This document shows, piece after piece, positions 43,118 through 52,339 of a stretch of 64,000 bases of DNA. The first letter of the stretch is position 1; the number at the start of each line of letters is the position of its first letter. Made by a program: the position numbers and the translations under genes. The stretch spans positions 1-64,000 of the forward strand of contig JADJWJ010000004.1 of assembly GCA_016716425.1 (NCBI GenBank), written 5' to 3'. The stretch comes from Betaproteobacteria bacterium (GTDB lineage: Bacteria > Pseudomonadota > Gammaproteobacteria > Burkholderiales > Casimicrobiaceae). The notes below the pieces were generated by a model. The model had not been told where the DNA came from and made no database searches. It saw only the letters and a list, made by a program, of their open reading frames with translations.

Positions 43118-44338
43118 TCACGGCGACGGCAGCCGCCGCGCGATCTCGGCGACCAGCCGCCGCGCAAGCGCGAGCTTGTCCATCCGCGGCAACCGGTGCG
43201 CGCCGTCGGCGTCGAGCAGCGTGACTTCGTTGTCGTCGCTCCCGAGCGCGTCCTGCGCGCGGTTGGCGACCAGTAGCGGCAGCTTCTTGCGCTTACGCTT
43301 ATCCTCGGCGAAGCGCTCGACCTCGTCGCTTTCGGCCGCGAACCCGACGCAGAAGGGTGCGCCGAGGCGCGCCGCGACCGTCGCGAGGATGTCGAGTGTG
43401 GGCTTCAGCGTCAGCGTCAGCGGCGCGCCCGACTTCTTGATCTTCTGGGCGTGGGCGGTCTCGGGCGTGTAGTCGGCGACGGCCGCCACACCGACGAAGA
43501 CGTCGCAGTCGGCCACGCGCGCGAGCACCGCGTCGGCCATCTGCGCCGCACTGGTGACGTCCACGCGGCGCACGCCGGTCGGCGTGGGGAGCGCGGACGG
43601 TCCGGCCACGACGGTGACGACGGCGCCGGCCTCGGCTGCCGCCTGCGCGAGCGCGAAGCCCATCTTGCCGGAGCTCGAGTTCGTGATGCCGCGCACGGGA
43701 TCGATCGCCTCGAACGTGGGGCCGGCGGTCAGCAGCACGCGCTTGCCCGCCAGCAGCTTCGGCACGCGCGACGCCGACAGGGCTGCGATCAGGTCGGCGG
43801 GCTCCAGCATCCTGCCTTCGCCGTGCTCCTTGCACGCGAGCTCCCCGGTGTCGGGGCCAAGCACGACCACGCCGTCGGCGACGAGCTGCGCGACATTGCG
43901 GCGGGTGGCCGCGTGCGCCCACATCTGCCGGTTCATGGCCGGGGCGACGAACAACGGGCAGTCGCGCGCGAGGCAGAGCGTCGAGAGCAGGTCGTCGGCG
44001 CGGCCCTGCGCGAGCTTGGCGAGAAAGTCCGCGGATGCGGGCGCCACCAGGATCGCGTCGGCGCCGCGGGACAGGGCGATGTGACCCATGCCGTCGCCGG
44101 CGCCCGATTGCCACAGGTCGGTGAGCACCGGCCGCCCCGACAGGGCCTGGAACGTCATCGGCGTCACGAAGCGGGTGGCCGCGTCGGTCATCACGACGTC
44201 GACCGCCGTTCCCGCCTTGACGAGAATGCGCGTCAGCTCGGCGGCCTTGTATGCGGCGATTCCGCCGGTCACGCCGAGCACGACCCGGCCGGGCCCGGCG
44301 GGGAGGGCGGTTGGATTCGCGGCGACGCTCGTTTCCAC
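43118..44338 (-). CDS. coaBC: Bifunctional phosphopantothenoylcysteine decarboxylase / phosphopantothenate-cysteine ligase
   Basis: Two steps of coenzyme A synthesis. The CoaC half has VVLGVTGGIAAYKAAELTRI, FMN-binding SADFLAKLAQGRADDLLSTL, the catalytic region FVAPAMNRQMWAHAATRRNV and ACKEHGEGRMLEP. The CoaB half opens KRVLLTAGPTFEAIDPVRGI and has TNSSSGKMGFALAQAAAEAG and the FAAESDE motif. About 406 residues. The GTG at 44338 was taken as start; a GTG at 44395 would add about 19 residues of low-confidence sequence. Confidence 0.95.
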   Translation of the reverse strand: METSVAANPTALPAGPGRVVLGVTGGIAAYKAAELTRILVKAGTAVDVVMTDAATRFVTPMTFQALSGRPVLTDLWQSGAGDGMGHIALSRGADAILVAPASADFLAKLAQGRADDLLSTLCLARDCPLFVAPAMNRQMWAHAATRRNVAQLVADGVVVLGPDTGELACKEHGEGRMLEPADLIAALSASRVPKLLAGKRVLLTAGPTFEAIDPVRGITNSSSGKMGFALAQAAAEAGAVVTVVAGPSALPTPTGVRRVDVTSAAQMADAVLARVADCDVFVGVAAVADYTPETAHAQKIKKSGAPLTLTLKPTLDILATVAARLGAPFCVGFAAESDEVERFAEDKRKRKKLPLLVANRAQDALGSDDNEVTLLDADGAHRLPRMDKLALARRLVAEIARRLPSP

Positions 44339-44474
44339 TCGGATGTTCGGACGAGGCTTCAAGGAGACCGTACCGAATCTTACACGCCCCCGCACGCCGA
44401 ATGCCTGGCCTCGGCAACGCGCGCCGCGCGCGTTGGCACGCGGGCGGTCCGCACGCGCGCGCGGACTCGCCCTG

Positions 44475-45446
44475 TCAATTCGCCGGCGCGCCCGGCCGCC
44501 GCAACAGCGCGTCGAAGTGCGCGATCGTTGCCTTCAGGCCGTCGTCGAGCGCCGTTCGCGGCTCCCACGCGAGCTGCGTGCGCGCGTAGTCGATGTCGGG
44601 GCAGCGCTGCACGGGATCGTCGCTGGGCAACGGCTTGAACACGAGCGGGGATCGCGATCCGGTCAGCGCCAGCACGCGCTCGGCCAGATCGCGAACGGTC
44701 ACTTCGACGGGATTGCCGAGATTGACCGGGCCCGTGACCTCGTCGCCCGTGTCCATCAATCGGCACAGGCCGTCGATCAGGTCGTCGACGTAGCAGAACG
44801 AGCGCGTCTGCGTCCCGGTGCCGAAGACCGTGATGGGCTTGCCCTGCAGGGCCTGGACGATGAAGTTCGACACGACGCGTCCGTCGTTCGGGTGCATGCG
44901 CGGGCCGTAGGTGTTGAAGATCCGCGCGACCTTGATCCGCAGCCGGTGCTGCCGGTGATAGTCGAAGAACAGGGTTTCCGCGCAGCGCTTGCCCTCGTCG
45001 TAGCACGAGCGCACGCCGATCGGATTGACGCGCCCCCAGTAGTCCTCGCGCTGCGGGTGCACCTCGGGGTCGCCGTAGACCTCGCTCGTCGACGCCTGCA
45101 GGATGCGGCAGCGCAGCCGCTTGGCGAGGCCCAGCATGTTGATCGCGCCGTGGACGCTGGTCTTGGTCGTCTGCACGGGGTCGTACTGGTAGTGGACCGG
45201 CGAAGCGGGGCACGCGAGGTTGTAGATCTCGTCGACCTCGACGAACAGCGGGAACGTGACGTCGTGCCGCAGCAGCTCGAAGTGCGGATGGCCCAGCAGG
45301 TGCGCGACGTTCTCCTTGGTGCCGGTGAAGAAGTTGTCGGCGCAGAGCACCTCGTGTCCGTCGCCCAGCAGCCGGTCGCAGAGGAACGAGCCCAGGAACC
45401 CGGCGCCGCCGGTGACCAGGATGCTCTTGCGTTCCGGTGTTCTCAC
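44475..45446 (-). CDS. UDP-glucuronate decarboxylase (UDP-xylose synthase)
   Basis: Extended short-chain dehydrogenase of 323 residues converting UDP-glucuronate to UDP-xylose with NAD. NAD loop LVTGGAGFLGSFLCDRLLGD, CADNFFTGTKENVAHLLGHP, YNLACPASPVHYQYDPVQTT, catalytic region ASTSEVYGDPEVHPQREDYW and SCYDEGKRCAETLF (Tyr and Lys), and ARIFNTYGPRMHPNDGRVVS. NFFTG, DPEVHPQ-EDYWG and the CYDEGKR motif are those of UXS-type decarboxylases rather than generic epimerases. GTG start. It gives a pentose donor and lies head-to-head with the TPR/OGT gene over a 406-nt region. Confidence 0.93.
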   Translation of the reverse strand: MRTPERKSILVTGGAGFLGSFLCDRLLGDGHEVLCADNFFTGTKENVAHLLGHPHFELLRHDVTFPLFVEVDEIYNLACPASPVHYQYDPVQTTKTSVHGAINMLGLAKRLRCRILQASTSEVYGDPEVHPQREDYWGRVNPIGVRSCYDEGKRCAETLFFDYHRQHRLRIKVARIFNTYGPRMHPNDGRVVSNFIVQALQGKPITVFGTGTQTRSFCYVDDLIDGLCRLMDTGDEVTGPVNLGNPVEVTVRDLAERVLALTGSRSPLVFKPLPSDDPVQRCPDIDYARTQLAWEPRTALDDGLKATIAHFDALLRRPGAPAN

Positions 45447-45852
45447 ATTGACTCCGTGGCTGGGTCTGCGCGCGACCGGCGCGCAGCGACGGTGCGCGAG
45501 CCGGAGATGGCGAAAGTGTACGGTGGGTCCAAACGCTTGTCACCGGAACCACGACGCGAGCACCGCACGCATCGCGGGTTCGGCACCAGGCCCACGGAGC
45601 GCGCCCTCGGGTCGCCGCCGCCGAAGGGAGGCCAGCCCGCACGACCCGCCGCACGCCTCCATGGGCACGCACGTTGCGACGTCTTCCATGGAACGCGATC
45701 CGTTCCGCGGTTGCGAACCCGTCGCGGCACGCGTGCCATCCGGAAGTTTGGACGTGATTCCGCGGGCAGATTACACTCCGGCCGCTTGCCGACGTCGTTC
45801 GGGGTGGCGAACGGCGCCGGCGGCACGATGACCTCGCCGGCCCACGACCGAG
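45447..45852. other. Divergent intergenic region between the UXS gene and the OGT-like gene
   Basis: 406 nt. A promoter-like TTGGAC (45748-45753), 18-nt spacer and TACACT (45772-45777) point toward the OGT-like gene, about 75 nt before its ATG. Left of that, the sequence is G+C-rich and shows no convincing ORF, hairpin or repeat. Confidence 0.5.
45748..45777 (+). promoter_or_regulatory. Putative sigma-70 promoter of the OGT-like gene
   Basis: TTGGAC, 18-nt spacer, TACACT; four of six matches in the -10. It lies upstream of the TPR-protein start. Confidence 0.45.
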
Positions 45853-48175
45853 ATGTTCAGTGCCCTTTTTCGCAAGCGGCGCGTGCCCGATGTGGAGGCG
45901 GCGCTGGCCGAGGCACGCGCGCTGCAGCGCAGGGGGCGGCTCGACGAGGCCCGGCGCGCGTGCAGGGCCATTCTCGATGCGGTCCCGGAGTGTCGCGAGG
46001 CGCTGCGGCTCGCGGGCCTCGTGAGCTTCCGGCGCGAGGCGTACGACGAATTGCTGCTCGTCGCGGACGACGTCGCGCGGCGCGCACCGGATTCCGCCGA
46101 CGCGGCGGCGCTGCGCGGGCTGGCGTGCCTCGCGCGGGGTCGGCCCGGTGACGCCCTTGCAAGCTGCGACGCGGCGATCGCGCTGGAACCGTCCGCCGGC
46201 GACGCCTGGTTCGGCCGCGGCGTCGCGCTCGCCGCGCTGGGGCGTCCCGGCGACGCGCTGGCGAGCTACGAGCGCGCCCTCGCGCTGTGTCCCGACGACA
46301 GCGCGACGCTCGTGCGCCTCGGCCAGCTGCAGCAGGCGCTCGGGCGCCCGGAGGACGCCCTGGCCCGGTTCGAGCGCGATGGCGCTCGATGCCGAGTGCG
46401 CGCCCGCCCACGGCGGACGGGCGAACGCGCTGGCGGCGCTGGGCAGGCTCGCGGAGGCGGTCGCGAGCTACGGCGAAGCGCTTGCAATAGACCCGTTCCT
46501 GGTCGAGGCGCTCATCAATCGCGGCGTCACGCTGCATGCGCTGGGCCGGTCCGGCGACGCGCTCGCGGACTTCGACCGCGCGCTGCAGCTCGCCCCGGAA
46601 TCGGCGCCAGCCTGGTACAACCACGGCGTCGTGCTGCAGGCGCTGGGGCGGCTGCCGGAGGCGCTGGTCGCGTACGATCGCACGATCGCGATCGCGCCCG
46701 CGCACGTCGACGCGCACTTCAACCGGGGCATCGCGCTAGGCCTCGCCAACCGGGCTGCCGACGCGCGCGCGAGCTACGACACCGCGGTCGCGCTCGATCC
46801 GGGTTATCCCTACGCGCTCGGCCAGGCCGCCTTCGCCCGCGCCGAGCTCTGCGACTGGGAGGGCTACGCCACGGCGGTGCAGCGGGCGCGGGAAGGCGTC
46901 GGGCAGGGCCTGCCGGCGTGCGACCCGTTTGCGCTGCTCGGCTTCACCGACGATCCGGCGCTGCAACTCGCGTGCGCGCGCATCCATGCGGCGCGCCGGT
47001 TCCCGCGCTCGCCGCCGCTGTGGCGCGGGCGGCGCCACGCGCACGACCGGATCCGCGTCGCCTATCTGTCCGCGAACTTCTGCGAGCATGCGGTCGGCTA
47101 CCTCGTCGCCCGCCTGTTCGAGCTCCACGACCGCACACAGTTCGAGACGACCGGAATCTCGTTCGGCCCGGCCGACGAGAAGCCGATGCTCGCGCGCATC
47201 CGGTCCGCGTTCGATCGCTTCATCGACGTCCGTGCGCTGGACGACGGGGCCGTCGCGCGGGTCCTGTACGACCTCGAGATCGACATCGCCGTCGATCTGA
47301 TGGGATACACGAAGGACGCGCGGCCGGCGATTCTCGCGCACCGGCCGGCGCCGATCCAGCTCAACTTCCTCGGGTATCCCGGCACCATGGGCGCCGACTT
47401 CATCGACTACATCGTCGCCGACCGGCACCTGATCGCGGCCGGCGACGAACCGCACTACGCCGAGAGCGTCGTGCGCATGCCGGACAGCTACCAGCCGAAC
47501 GATTCGCTGCGGGCCATCGCGGGGCGGACGCCGGCGCGGCAGGAGATGGGCCTGCCGGAGCGCGGCTTCGTGTTCTGCTGCTTCAACAACAACTACAAGA
47601 TCACGCCGACCATGTTCACCCTCTGGATGCGGCTCCTGACCGCCGTTCCGGACAGCGTGCTGTGGCTGCTGCCGCTCTCGGCGTCGGTCACGCGCAACCT
47701 CCGGCGGGAGGCGCAGAACCGCGGCGTGGATCCGGCGCGGCTGGTGTTCGCGCCGCGCGTGAGCCTGCCCGACCACCTCGCCCGGCACCGGCTCGCCGAC
47801 CTCTTCCTCGACACGGTGCCGTACAACGCGCACACGACCGCGAGCGACGCGCTGTGGGCGGGCCTGCCCGTCGTCACGTGTGCCGGGAGGTCGTTCGCGT
47901 CGCGCGTCGCGGGCAGCCTGCTGCACGCGGTCGGCCTGCCCGAACTGGTGACGACTTCTCTTGCCGACTACGAGGCGCTGGCGTTGCGCCTTGCGCACGA
48001 TCCCGCGCAGTTGCGCAGCCTGCGCGAAAGGCTCGCGCAGGACCGCCTCTCGCTGCCGCTGTTCGACAGCGACCGCTTCCGCCGCAACATCGAAGCGGCG
48101 TACCGCACGATGGTGGCGAGGCACGCGCGTGGTGAGCCTCCGCGCAGCTTCGAAGTCGAGCCACCGCGCCGCTGA
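45853..48175 (+). CDS. TPR and SPINDLY/OGT-like (GT41) glycosyltransferase, one frameshift
   Basis: About 770 residues: seven or so N-terminal TPRs (RPGDALASCDAAIALEPSAG, DAWFGRGVALAALGRPGDAL, INRGVTLHALGRSGDALADF) then a GT41 domain with HDRIRVAYLSANFCEHAVGY, IDIAVDLMGYTKDARPAILA, HRPAPIQLNFLGYPGTMGAD, FCCFNNNYKITPTMFTLWMR and LFLDTVPYNAHTTASDALWA. The family transfers GlcNAc or a related sugar to Ser/Thr (or Asn, in bacterial relatives) of proteins. The frame slips near 46378: RFERDGARC in one frame becomes RFERAMALDAECAPAHGG in the other by a 2-base loss from a CG repeat or one-base gain; the rest is intact. It is between coaBC/UXS and radC, outside the usual content of that locus. Confidence 0.88.
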
Positions 48176-48327
48176 CCGGGTGGGTCCGGCGCGAACGGGC
48201 ACCGGACCGCGGCGGCGATCGGCCAACCGGCCGATGGCAGCGCCTGTGCGCGCGGTCGACACTGCTGGCGGCGAGGCGGCGGTTCGCCTCCGGAGATCCG
48301 CTCCGCGGCACCCTTGGGAGACACGCG

Positions 48328-49002
48328 TTGCGCACCAGGCTGACGGCAGGGCACGAACGGCCGCGCGAGCGTCTGCTCGCGTTCGGGCCTGCCGCGCTCA
48401 CCGACGCCGAGCTGCTGGCCGTCATGCTGCGCACCGGCTCGCGCGGGCACCCCGCACTGGCCATGGCCCGATCGCTGCTGGCGCGCTTCGGCGGTCTGAC
48501 CGCGCTGCTGGCCGCCGGAACCGCGGACATCCGCGCGCAGCGGGGCGTTGGACCCGCGCGCGCGGCCGAATTGAAGGCGATGGTCGAACTCGTGCGGCGC
48601 GCGCTGGTGGAGGAGGCCGCGCAACGCGATGCACTGGCTTCGCCCGAGGCCGTCCGCGACTACCTGAAGCTGACGCTGGCGCCGCTTCCCTACGAGGCGT
48701 TTCTCGGCCTGTTCCTCGACAGCCAGAACCGCCTGCTCGCGGCGCGGGAGCTGTTCCGGGGAACGCTGGCGCAGACCTCCGTCTACCCGCGCGAAGTGGT
48801 CAAGGCGGCGCTGGCGCACAACGCGGCGGGGGTCATCTTCGCGCACAACCATCCGAGCGGCGTGGCCGAGCCCTCGCGGGCCGACGAGCTCCTCACCGCG
48901 TCGTTGAAGCAGGCGCTGGCACTCGTGGACATCCGCACGCTGGACCACTTCGTCGTCGCGGGCGCGCGGGTGGTTTCCTTTGCCGAACGAGGGCTGCTCT
49001 GA
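48328..49002 (+). CDS. radC: RadC family protein (JAB/MPN metallopeptidase fold)
   Basis: 224 residues from a TTG start with GGGAG upstream. N-terminal half has helix-hairpin-helix-like sequence (IRAQRGVGPARAAELKAMVE); C-terminal half is the JAB1/MPN fold with the JAMM ligands in IFAHNHPSGVAEPSRADELL and EAFLGLFLDSQNRLLAAREL. The role in DNA repair originally assigned to RadC is disputed, so the function is uncertain. It precedes rpmB-rpmG, the standard order in proteobacteria. Confidence 0.94.
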   Translation: MRTRLTAGHERPRERLLAFGPAALTDAELLAVMLRTGSRGHPALAMARSLLARFGGLTALLAAGTADIRAQRGVGPARAAELKAMVELVRRALVEEAAQRDALASPEAVRDYLKLTLAPLPYEAFLGLFLDSQNRLLAARELFRGTLAQTSVYPREVVKAALAHNAAGVIFAHNHPSGVAEPSRADELLTASLKQALALVDIRTLDHFVVAGARVVSFAERGLL

Positions 49003-49039
49003 GCGGCCGGGTCGGCGTCAGGCCCATGAAGGTAAGGGC

Positions 49040-49068
49040 TTGATTGCAGCCGCGTTTTCGTAGATAAT
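49040..49068 (+). promoter_or_regulatory. Strong promoter of rpmB-rpmG
   Basis: TTGATT (49040-49045), a 17-nt spacer and GATAAT (49063-49068), about 83 nt before rpmB. Confidence 0.72.
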
Positions 49069-49151
49069 GGCCGGCTTCGCGCGAAGCAGCGCGGTTTGCC
49101 ACCCGTTCCCGCGGCACGCGCCCGGGCGCAAGAACGAAAGAGGAGCGAGCG

Positions 49152-49388
49152 ATGGCTCGAGTCTGCCAAGTCACCGGAAAGGCCCCGATGGTGGGCAACA
49201 ACGTTTCGCACGCGAACAACAAGACCAAGCGGCGCTTCCTGCCCAACCTGCAACGCCGCCGGTTCTGGGTCGAGAGCGAGAACAAGTGGGTCAGCCTGCG
49301 GCTGACGACCAACGCGCTGCGCACGATCGACAAGAACGGCATCGACGTCGTCCTGGCCGAATTGCGCGCCAAGGGCGAGCGGATCTGA
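49152..49388 (+). CDS. rpmB: 50S ribosomal protein L28
   Basis: 78 residues, full length: MARVCQVTGKAPMVGNNVSH, then ANNKTKRRFLPNLQRRRFWV and WVSLRLTTNALRTIDKNGID. No zinc-binding cysteine set is needed in this C- type. The ATG has GAGGAGCGAGCG upstream. Cotranscribed with rpmG 9 nt downstream. Confidence 0.98.
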   Translation: MARVCQVTGKAPMVGNNVSHANNKTKRRFLPNLQRRRFWVESENKWVSLRLTTNALRTIDKNGIDVVLAELRAKGERI

Positions 49389-49397
49389 GGAGCCATC

Positions 49398-49556
49398 ATG
49401 CCCCGCGACAAGATCAAGCTGGAATCGTCGGCCGGCACCGGCCACTTCTACACGACGTCCAAGAACAAGAAGCTCATGCCCGAGAAGATGGAGATCAAGA
49501 AGTTCGATCCCGTCGCGCGCAAGCACGTCATGTACAAGGAAACGAAGCTCAAGTGA
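49398..49556 (+). CDS. rpmG: 50S ribosomal protein L33
   Basis: 52 residues, too short for most ORF lists but clear: MPRDKIKLESSAGTGHFYTT, then SKNKKLMPEKMEIKKFDPVA and RKHVMYKETKLK before a TGA. It lacks the CxxC pairs, so it is the zinc-independent form. GAGGAG lies 5 nt upstream of the ATG. Confidence 0.97.
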   Translation: MPRDKIKLESSAGTGHFYTTSKNKKLMPEKMEIKKFDPVARKHVMYKETKLK

Positions 49557-49569
49557 CCGTTCGCCGCGC

Positions 49570-49620
49570 AGCGGCCAACGGTCATCCCGAGGCGCGCAGC
49601 GCCGAGGGATCTGCTTTTCG
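49570..49620. repeat. Single CATCCCGAGG-type palindrome
   Basis: GGTCATCCCGAGGCGCGCAG then CGCCGAGGGATCTG: inverted repeat of a different kind from the REP family. One copy in the window. Confidence 0.5.
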
Positions 49621-49643
49621 GCTCCATCCACGCAAGTAAAAGG

Positions 49644-49666
49644 CCCGCCACCCGGCGGGTTTTTTT
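49644..49666 (+). terminator. Intrinsic terminator after rpmG
   Basis: CCCGCC-ACCC-GGCGGG followed by TTTTTTT. On the other strand AAAA precedes the stem, so it may also act for the convergent LanC-like gene. Confidence 0.9.
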
Positions 49667-49698
49667 CATCCCATCGGGCGCTGGGGCGCTGCGTGCCG

Positions 49699-50907
49699 TC
49701 AGTCCAGGACGTCCAGCAGCGGCATGCCGCCCGCGCCCTGGAGGCAGTGCCAGAGGTAGACGGCGACGCCCGGATCGCCCGTCCAGAGCGTGTACCGGCC
49801 GCGGCCGTACCGCGCGAACATCGCGTCGCGCTGCGCGGTCGCGTGCATCGCGAAGGCGCGCGCGCGCTCGAGCCAGACGGGATCGCCGGTGCGCCGGTGC
49901 AGCGCCAGCAGCGCATAGCCGTTGCCCGCCGTGCCGTGGCACAGTCCCGCGCCCTTGGCGAGCGGTCCTGCCGCCCACACGGTCGCGCCGGCGTCCGTCA
50001 GCAGCCGGTCCATCTCCGGCGAGCGTCCGGATGGATACGCGGCCAGGCCGGTCACGATGCCCGGCGCGCCGTGACACCACTGGACGAGCAGCTTCGTGCG
50101 TCCCGGCCGCGCGGGACCCACGGAGGGTGGCCAATTGACGGCATCGCCCTCGCGCAGCGCGGTCACGCGCAGCGTCTCCGCGCAGCGCTCGTAGAGTTGC
50201 TCGCGCCGCTGCGCCGACAGCACGCGGGCCCCGACCAGCAGCGGATACGCGTTGCCGGCGAAGCCGTGACCGGCCCCGAGCAATTGCACGACGCTGCCGT
50301 AGAGGTCCTGCGTCCACAGGCGGCACGGCGCGTGCTCGCTCGGCAGCCACGCTTGCCACAGATGCTCGACGTTGGCGACGAACAGGTCGTGCCAGCGGCG
50401 CTCGCCGGTGCGCTCCAGCATGTGCCACGCGGCGACCATCGTGCCCGGCGCCGCCCACAGCGCCTCGTTCGTGGGGTTGGCGATGTTGCCCTCGACGCAG
50501 GCGAACAGACGATCGGCGGCGGCGCCCGATCCGGTCAGCCGCCATTGCACGAGGAGGATGCCCGCCTCGCCGAGAAAGTACGACGGCACGACCTGGCCGG
50601 TGTCGGGCGCCGCGACGTAGTCGTCGTGGACGCCGGCGATCAACGCGACCGGGTCGATGCGCAGCCGCACCGCGCCTGCGCGCGCCAGATACCACAGTGC
50701 CCACAGCGCGCCGGCGGCGCCCAAGTAGACGGACTTCTGGCCGGTGGGCGAATCGCGCATCTCGTCCAGCGGATGCGCGGGCCAGACGCCGCGCTCGCCG
50801 AGCGCGGCCTCCATGTCGGCGGCGATGGCGCGCACCGCGTCGTGCGCGCGCCCCGCGTCCCATGCGGCGGCGACGAGCGGCTCGTGACGGTCGGCTTCGA
50901 ACAGCAT
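49699..50907 (-). CDS. LanC-like protein (orphan lanthionine synthetase C homologue)
   Basis: 402 residues with an alpha/alpha-barrel repeat pattern. The LanC zinc and catalytic motifs are complete: QWCHGAPGIVTGLAAY (Cys and His), LCHGTAGNGYALLAL (Cys-His pair) and RYTLWTGDPGVAVYLWHCLQ near the end. Full LanC enzymes cyclise dehydrated Ser/Thr with Cys; eukaryotic LANCL relatives add glutathione to dehydroamino acids. No LanB, LanM, precursor peptide or transporter is near, so peptide modification is unlikely and a LANCL-like role is more plausible. Start MLFEADRHEPLVAAA was chosen over a longer Pro-rich version. Convergent with rpmG and behind the desaturase gene. Confidence 0.9.
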   Translation of the reverse strand: MLFEADRHEPLVAAAWDAGRAHDAVRAIAADMEAALGERGVWPAHPLDEMRDSPTGQKSVYLGAAGALWALWYLARAGAVRLRIDPVALIAGVHDDYVAAPDTGQVVPSYFLGEAGILLVQWRLTGSGAAADRLFACVEGNIANPTNEALWAAPGTMVAAWHMLERTGERRWHDLFVANVEHLWQAWLPSEHAPCRLWTQDLYGSVVQLLGAGHGFAGNAYPLLVGARVLSAQRREQLYERCAETLRVTALREGDAVNWPPSVGPARPGRTKLLVQWCHGAPGIVTGLAAYPSGRSPEMDRLLTDAGATVWAAGPLAKGAGLCHGTAGNGYALLALHRRTGDPVWLERARAFAMHATAQRDAMFARYGRGRYTLWTGDPGVAVYLWHCLQGAGGMPLLDVLD

Positions 50908-50934
50908 CGGGGGTTCCGGGAGCGGGGACGGCGA

Positions 50935-50960
50935 CAAAAAAGCCCGCCTTGCGGCGGGCT
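50935..50960 (-). terminator. Intrinsic terminator of the desaturase gene
   Basis: On the minus strand AGCCCGCC-GCAA-GGCGGGCT is followed by TTTTTT. It separates the desaturase from the LanC-like gene, so they probably do not share a transcript. Confidence 0.88.
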
Positions 50961-50986
50961 CGTTGCGCGTGCGGGGCGAGTGCGCG

Positions 50987-52195
50987 TTACGCGTACCGCT
51001 TGAGCTGCAGCGAGAACTGCGCGAGTGGCGGAATGCCCGACGACTCCGCGCGCCGGCACCAGTCCTGCAGCCGGGCCAGCAGCTGCTCGGACGACTCCGT
51101 CGAGCGGCCCCACAGCGTGGCGAGCTCCTGCCGCATCGAGTAGATCGTCGCGAGCGCCTTGCTCTTCGCGAGCGCCTCCGCGAGCTTCGCGCGCTCGGCT
51201 TCGGGCAGTGTCCCGGCGTCCGCCTGCAGCCAGCGCTTCATGCGGCCCACGGTGGGGACGTCGTCCGCGTGGCGTCCCGCCGCGGTGCGCGCCTTGAGAT
51301 GCGCGATCTCGTCCCGGCACGCCGCCTTGAGCGAGCGCGCGTACGCGGTCGCCACGTGGTACCGGTGCGTGATCACCGCCTGCAGCGTGGCGAGGTCGGG
51401 CACGGCCTTGGCGCGGTCGAACCGGACCTGCGGCGCGACCTTGCGCACCGTGGCGAGCTTCAGCGCCGCCAGCACGCGGATGTACATCCAGCCCAGGTCG
51501 AATTCGTACCACTGCGTCGAGAACTTGGCCGACGTCCCGTACGCGTGGTGGTTGTTGTGCAGTTCCTCGCCGCCGATGAAGAATCCCCACGGGACGATGT
51601 TGGTCGACGTGTCGGCGCACGCGTAGTTGCGGTAGCCCCAGTAGTGGCCGATGCCGTTGATGATGCCGGCCGCATTGACCGGGATCCACAGCATCTGCAC
51701 GGCCCAGATGGTCGCGCCGATGGGGCCGAACAGGACGAGGTTGACGGCGAGCATCAGGCCCACACCCTGCCAGCTGAACCGCGTGTACACGTTGCGCTCG
51801 AGCCAGTCGTCGGGCGTGCCGTGGCCGTACTTTTCCAGCGTCTCCTGGTTGCGCGATTCGGCGCGGTACAGTTCGGCGCCGCGCAACAGGACCGTCCCGA
51901 TGCCGCGTGTCTGCGGGCTGTGCGGGTCCTCGGCAGTCTCGACCTTCGCGTGGTGCTTGCGGTGGATCGCGACCCACTCCTTGGTGACCATGCCGGTCGT
52001 CAGCCACAGCCAGAACCGGAAGAAGTGCGACACGGCCGGGTGCAGGTCGAGCCCGCGGTGCGCCTGGCTCCGGTGCAGGAAGATCGTGACCGCCGCGATC
52101 GTGACGTGCGTCACGACCAGCGTGAAGACCACGTAGCCCCACCACGGCAGGTCGAAAAGACCATGCGACGCGAGGGACAGGAAATCGTAACTCAT
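50987..52195 (-). CDS. Membrane acyl-CoA (delta-9-type) fatty-acid desaturase
   Basis: 402 residues. The three histidine boxes of membrane desaturases are present: HRSQAHRGLDLH, HRKHHAKVETAEDPHS and HNNHHAYGTSAKFS. Hydrophobic helices surround them (WWGYVVFTLVVTHVTIAAVT, LMLAVNLVLFGPIGATIWAV). DLHPAVSHFFRFWLWLTTGM and TKEWVAIHRKHH are typical of bacterial acyl-CoA/acyl-lipid desaturases (OLE1 type). The C-terminal third is a long charged helical tail. It adjusts membrane unsaturation, with di-iron chemistry. Confidence 0.94.
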   Translation of the reverse strand: MSYDFLSLASHGLFDLPWWGYVVFTLVVTHVTIAAVTIFLHRSQAHRGLDLHPAVSHFFRFWLWLTTGMVTKEWVAIHRKHHAKVETAEDPHSPQTRGIGTVLLRGAELYRAESRNQETLEKYGHGTPDDWLERNVYTRFSWQGVGLMLAVNLVLFGPIGATIWAVQMLWIPVNAAGIINGIGHYWGYRNYACADTSTNIVPWGFFIGGEELHNNHHAYGTSAKFSTQWYEFDLGWMYIRVLAALKLATVRKVAPQVRFDRAKAVPDLATLQAVITHRYHVATAYARSLKAACRDEIAHLKARTAAGRHADDVPTVGRMKRWLQADAGTLPEAERAKLAEALAKSKALATIYSMRQELATLWGRSTESSEQLLARLQDWCRRAESSGIPPLAQFSLQLKRYA

Positions 52196-52339
52196 TGATT
52201 ATCCGTTCATTATGGGGCGGGCCGACGAGCGGCACCGACGAAGCCCATCATTGTACGCGACCCCGGCCATGGCGGCCATTGGCGGGGCCGCGGGCCCGCG
52301 CACGCCTGCCGTCCGGCCGCGGTGCCCGCCGGCTCCCGG

